Shown: piece by piece, positions 6,842-10,719 of the stretch
Layout: each line of letters starts with the position of its first letter
Numbering within the stretch: position 1 is the first letter of the stretch
DNA from: an uncultured Clostridia bacterium
GTDB lineage: Bacteria; Bacillota; Clostridia; Christensenellales; Aristaeellaceae
DNA length: 10,719 bases
NCBI GenBank assembly: GCA_944363005.1
Contig: CALVTV010000058.1
Coordinates: forward strand, 1 to 10,719
Direction: 5' to 3'
Made by a program: the position numbers and the translations under genes
Notes under the pieces: generated by a model
Seen by the model: the letters and a program-made list of their open reading frames with translations, nothing else
Databases searched by the model: none
Told to the model about the DNA's origin: nothing

Positions 6842-6868
6842 TTAGCACTCAACCAAATCGAGTGCTAA
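6842..6868 (+). promoter_or_regulatory. CIRCE operator (HrcA binding site)
   Basis: A perfect TTAGCACTC-N9-GAGTGCTAA: left arm 6842-6850, spacer 6851-6859, right arm 6860-6868. CIRCE is the binding site of the heat-shock repressor HrcA. Here it covers the start of the transcript, so HrcA would block transcription and GroEL would feed back on HrcA activity. The hrcA gene is not in this window. Confidence 0.97.
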
Positions 6869-6903
6869 CAACATTGCTGATCAACCCGAAGGAGGTCTCT
6901 ATC

Positions 6904-7188
6904 ATGAATCTCAAGCCCCTTTTTGACCGCGTCGTCCTCAAGGATGCGGAAATGGAAGAAACCACCAAAGGCGGACTGATCCTCACGTCCAACGCGAAGG
7001 AAAAGCCGCAGTATGCCAATATCGTCGCGGTCGGCCCCGGCGGCATGGTCGATGGCAAGGAAGTCATTATGCAGGTGAAGGAAGGCCAGAAGGTCGTCTA
7101 TTCCAAGTACGCCGGCACGGAGATCAAGATCGACGGCGAAGAATACAAGATCGTCCGTCAGAGCGACATTCTGGCTGTGATCGAGTAA
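6904..7188 (+). CDS. groES: Co-chaperonin GroES (Hsp10)
   Basis: A 94-residue protein, the normal GroES size. It forms the heptameric lid on GroEL in the cytoplasm. Seen are the N-terminal strand LKPLFDRVVLK, the mobile loop EETTKGGLILTSNAKEKP whose LIL contacts GroEL, GPGGMVDG near the roof hairpin, and the C-terminal EYKIVRQSDILAVIE. The frame is open upstream to a GTG inside the CIRCE element (6862). The ATG at 6904 is chosen because AAGGAGG ends 8 bases before it and the protein then starts like other GroES. It is the first gene of a two-gene operon under the CIRCE-controlled promoter. Confidence 0.98.
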   Translation: MNLKPLFDRVVLKDAEMEETTKGGLILTSNAKEKPQYANIVAVGPGGMVDGKEVIMQVKEGQKVVYSKYAGTEIKIDGEEYKIVRQSDILAVIE

Positions 7189-7246
7189 TCCTTCCTTTGC
7201 GGGAACGAAATCTGAATTTGAACTGAAAAGTTGGGAGGAATTTACC

Positions 7247-8878
<1,632 letters not shown>

Positions 8879-8892
8879 TTCCCCCATACGTG

Positions 8893-8947
8893 AAAGCCCG
8901 AATCGGTTTCGAATGCGTGTGCATTCAGCCCGGTTCGGGCTTTTTTT
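8893..8947 (+). terminator. Intrinsic terminator of groES-groEL with an inner hairpin
   Basis: The outer stem AAAGCCCGAA (8893-8902) / TTCGGGCTTT (8934-8943) continues with CGG/CCG after single unpaired bases and ends in seven T (8941-8947). Inside is a second hairpin, GAATGC (8911-8916), GTGT loop, GCATTC (8921-8926). It starts 14 bp after the groEL stop. Confidence 0.92.
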
Positions 8948-9054
8948 CATGCAACTCGAATGATACGCGTTGTCCACGCCGCCTTTCGAAAAAGGCAATC
9001 GTGACAGCAATTTGGCATACAGGTGACGAATTGTGGGAATACCTGCCAAGCCGC

Positions 9055-9083
9055 TTGCGCCAGGGCGGTAAATCCGATACAAT
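9055..9083 (+). promoter_or_regulatory. Possible sigma-A promoter, distal to the caspase-like gene
   Basis: TTGCGC (9055-9060), 17-bp spacer, TACAAT (9078-9083). Transcription from near 9090 would give a leader of about 120 nt. It could supply basal expression of the caspase-like gene beside the ECF-like promoter closer to the start. Confidence 0.5.
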
Positions 9084-9109
9084 AGCATTGTTTGAGCAAG
9101 AGTAATCGC

Positions 9110-9160
9110 AAATTTTAAAAATTTTTTAAAAATGTGAAACGTTTTGCTGTGCGGTGCGTC
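9110..9160 (+). promoter_or_regulatory. ECF sigma-factor type promoter with A/T-rich upstream tract
   Basis: TGAAAC (9135-9140) is followed after 16 bp by CGTC (9157-9160) and then TATA. In Bacillus subtilis, ECF factors such as SigW and SigM use a -35 containing TGAAAC or TGCAAC and a -10 of CGTA or CGTC at 16-17 bp. The spacer begins GTTTT, a T-tract like those seen in SigW-type promoters. A tract of 24 bases made only of A and T (9110-9133) sits directly upstream, as an UP element would. The start would be near 9168, with a leader of about 45 nt. No ECF sigma or anti-sigma gene is in the window, so this rests on motif match only. Confidence 0.5.
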
Positions 9161-9212
9161 TATACATAGTAGAGTGAATTCCAAGACTTTCCCGGAAGAA
9201 AGGAGGAGACTT

Positions 9213-10673
9213 ATGCGCAAAAAAATGGGACTTGTTGCCGTTTTTGTGCTGCTTGTGCTCTTCCCCGCTTTCTCTCTTGCCAGTACGCGCGCGCTGCTGA
9301 TTGCCTGTTCCAATTTCGTCTCTCAGCCGGATTTAGGGAATGCGGTCTCCGGCAACCTGCAAATGCTGGGTTCTGTCTGGCTTGGGGCGCAACCCCGGCT
9401 TGCAGGCCTTTCCATCGAGGACGGAACCATCGGCACACAGGAGGCCCTTGACGCGGCCATTCACGACGCCTTTGACGCGGCAACCGAAGAGGATTTATCC
9501 ATTCTTTACCTGTGTACCCACGGTATCCTCCCTTCCAGTGACGACCAATCCGTCTATCTCCTCCTGGGCGATGGTCAAACGGAGAGCATGCTCACCGGTT
9601 CCCAACTCTACGAGATGATTGCCGGCATACAGGGCGAGAAGCTTCTCATTCTGGATGCCTGTTTTTCCGGCGCTCTCATCGGCCGCGGTTCTCCGTTCGC
9701 GCAAAACGTGGAAGACTGCGTCAAGCCCTTTTTGGCGGACCCGAGCGTTCACGTGCTCACCTCCGCCAATGGATTTGAGTCAAGCTGGTATTTTGACAGC
9801 GAAGGCCTTTCTACAGGCGCCATATCCTATTTTGCTTCGGCGCTGACCAGCGGGCTCGGCCTGTACGGTACGCTCGAGGCAGATCTCAACGGGGACGATC
9901 AAGTTTCCCTCTCGGAGCTGCACCACTATCTGAACGTGGCCGTTCCCTCCTCTTCAAGCCAGCTGCTCTCCGCCTCGGCCGATACGCTCATGGTACCATC
10001 GGCTCAGGGCGCGATGCTCTCCCGTCCGCTGACCGGTTTTTCCTATGGCGATCTGTTGCTCCTGTCCGACGAACCGACGCTCGACTTCTCCTTCACAGTC
10101 ACCCAGGAAACCAGCGTCCAATACCGGCTTGTCGATTACGACGCGGGGCGTTGGAACTGGGAAAATGCGCAGGTATTCCTCGATGAAGAAAGCCTCCTCA
10201 CCCCCGGCCGAAAGACGCGCACGCTGACGCTGAGCGACATCGCACCTCATGACAGCGGCTATCTCATGTTGCAGGTCTTTGCCCTCCAGGGCGAGGAACT
10301 CATCCTCTGTTCCGAGCGGCTGATTGCCGTTCAGCCCGCCCAGAGCGATGCGCGCATGGACGTGAAGTGCCCGCCGGTCTATACCCCCGGTACCACTGAA
10401 CTCCCCATCAGCGTGCATCTGAACGTGCCGGCAGAGGTGACGGTTTCCGTGTTCAACAGCGACGGCGAACTCATTCGCCGGTTATGCACCAGCCAACTCA
10501 CACGCCCAACGCCCGACCAAGTCTTTACGATCACCTGGGATGGACGAGACAGCGTGGGAAATACACTGGCTGATGGCCTATACAACATCGCGGCAGAAGC
10601 GCGCATTGGAATGTCCCGGCAAAAATCTTCTGTCAGCGTTCAGATCACAGGTTCTCCCCACCCCGCTTTCTAA
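9213..10673 (+). CDS. Secreted caspase-like (peptidase C14 fold) protein with FlgD-type Ig domain
   Basis: A 486-residue protein. Residues 1-23 form a Sec signal peptide (RKK, a hydrophobic run, then FSLA before STR). The caspase-like domain spans about 25-245: first strand RALLIACSNF, catalytic His103 in YLCTHG and catalytic Cys150 in LLILDACFSGA, the His/Cys dyad of clan CD peptidases. DLNGDDQVSLSE (224-235) has Asp, Asn, Asp, Gln, Ser and Glu at EF-hand positions 1, 3, 5, 7, 9 and 12, so calcium binding is plausible. A beta-rich middle region follows. The end (about 395-480), with VTVSVFNSDGELIRRL and WDGRDSVGNTLADGLYNI, resembles the FlgD Ig-like domain. No sortase signal or second membrane segment is seen. 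AGGAGG at 9201-9206, 6 bases before the ATG, fixes the start over an upstream extension to 9144. Substrate and role are unknown; it could be a protease or a non-proteolytic relative. Confidence 0.85.
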   Translation: MRKKMGLVAVFVLLVLFPAFSLASTRALLIACSNFVSQPDLGNAVSGNLQMLGSVWLGAQPRLAGLSIEDGTIGTQEALDAAIHDAFDAATEEDLSILYLCTHGILPSSDDQSVYLLLGDGQTESMLTGSQLYEMIAGIQGEKLLILDACFSGALIGRGSPFAQNVEDCVKPFLADPSVHVLTSANGFESSWYFDSEGLSTGAISYFASALTSGLGLYGTLEADLNGDDQVSLSELHHYLNVAVPSSSSQLLSASADTLMVPSAQGAMLSRPLTGFSYGDLLLLSDEPTLDFSFTVTQETSVQYRLVDYDAGRWNWENAQVFLDEESLLTPGRKTRTLTLSDIAPHDSGYLMLQVFALQGEELILCSERLIAVQPAQSDARMDVKCPPVYTPGTTELPISVHLNVPAEVTVSVFNSDGELIRRLCTSQLTRPTPDQVFTITWDGRDSVGNTLADGLYNIAAEARIGMSRQKSSVSVQITGSPHPAF

Positions 10674-10719
10674 ATCATCCGTCCCTGCGAAAGGGCAGAA
10701 TCCTGCAAGACGCCATGCC

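Larger units (their letters stand above)
8948..9212 (+). other. Intergenic region between the groE operon and the caspase-like gene
   Basis: No convincing protein-coding gene is seen after the groE terminator. The stretch holds a small hairpin GCCTTT/AAAGGC with CGAA loop (8981-8996) without a T-run, an inverted pair CAGGT/ACCTG (9020-9024 and 9041-9045), two candidate promoters, a 24-bp all-A/T tract and the ribosome binding site of the next gene. Confidence 0.6.

Noticed and set aside
8890..9105. A 71-residue open frame after groEL
   Set aside because: It starts inside the groE terminator, lacks a ribosome binding site and shows no recognisable sequence.
9297..9308. Lipobox-like LIAC ending at Cys32 of the caspase-like protein
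   Set aside because: It lies after the signal peptide and after Arg26, inside the first strand of the caspase fold (RALLIACSNF), so lipidation there is unlikely.

Overview
The window looks like a piece of chromosome from a Gram-positive Bacillota species, most likely in class Clostridia. The evidence is GGAGG-type ribosome binding sites before nearly every gene, a perfect CIRCE element over groES-groEL, a FakB/DegV-type fatty-acid-binding protein, a Bacillus-like MutY and good -35/-10 promoters with 17-bp spacers. Coding DNA is GC-rich with a strong GC preference at third positions, so several genes carry long shadow frames on the opposite strand. The species cannot be named from the sequence alone. 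No tRNA, rRNA, IS element, CRISPR array or prophage gene is visible.

Layout from left to right. (1) The 5' two-thirds of a Gfo/Idh/MocA oxidoreductase runs off the left edge on the minus strand (1-653). It is divergent from a DegV/FakB protein on the plus strand (923-1765). Each has its own near-consensus promoter in the 269-bp gap. (2) degV and a minus-strand 2-keto-3-deoxygluconate kinase (2030-3118) converge, and each ends in its own intrinsic terminator. (3) The kinase has a separate extended -10 promoter. Upstream of it lie two minus-strand genome-maintenance genes, mutY (5584-6633) followed by priA (3282-5525), probably one transcription unit. (4) A 270-bp AT-rich divergent region carries the mutY promoter, several inverted repeats, the groE promoter and the CIRCE operator. 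It leads to groES (6904-7188) and groEL (7247-8878), closed by a strong terminator. (5) After a 334-bp gap comes a secreted caspase-fold (peptidase C14-like) protein of 486 residues (9213-10673). It carries a signal peptide, a His/Cys dyad, one EF-hand-type loop and a C-terminal FlgD-like Ig domain.

Most of the window is housekeeping: protein folding, base-excision repair, replication restart, phospholipid precursor handling and uronate catabolism. The least ordinary part is the right end. The secreted caspase-like gene is preceded by a motif that looks like a promoter for an ECF (envelope-stress) sigma factor, TGAAAC-N16-CGTC, with an all-A/T tract just upstream and a T-tract just after the -35. 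This suggests a stress-induced extracellular or surface protease, next to but transcriptionally separate from the heat-shock chaperonin operon.
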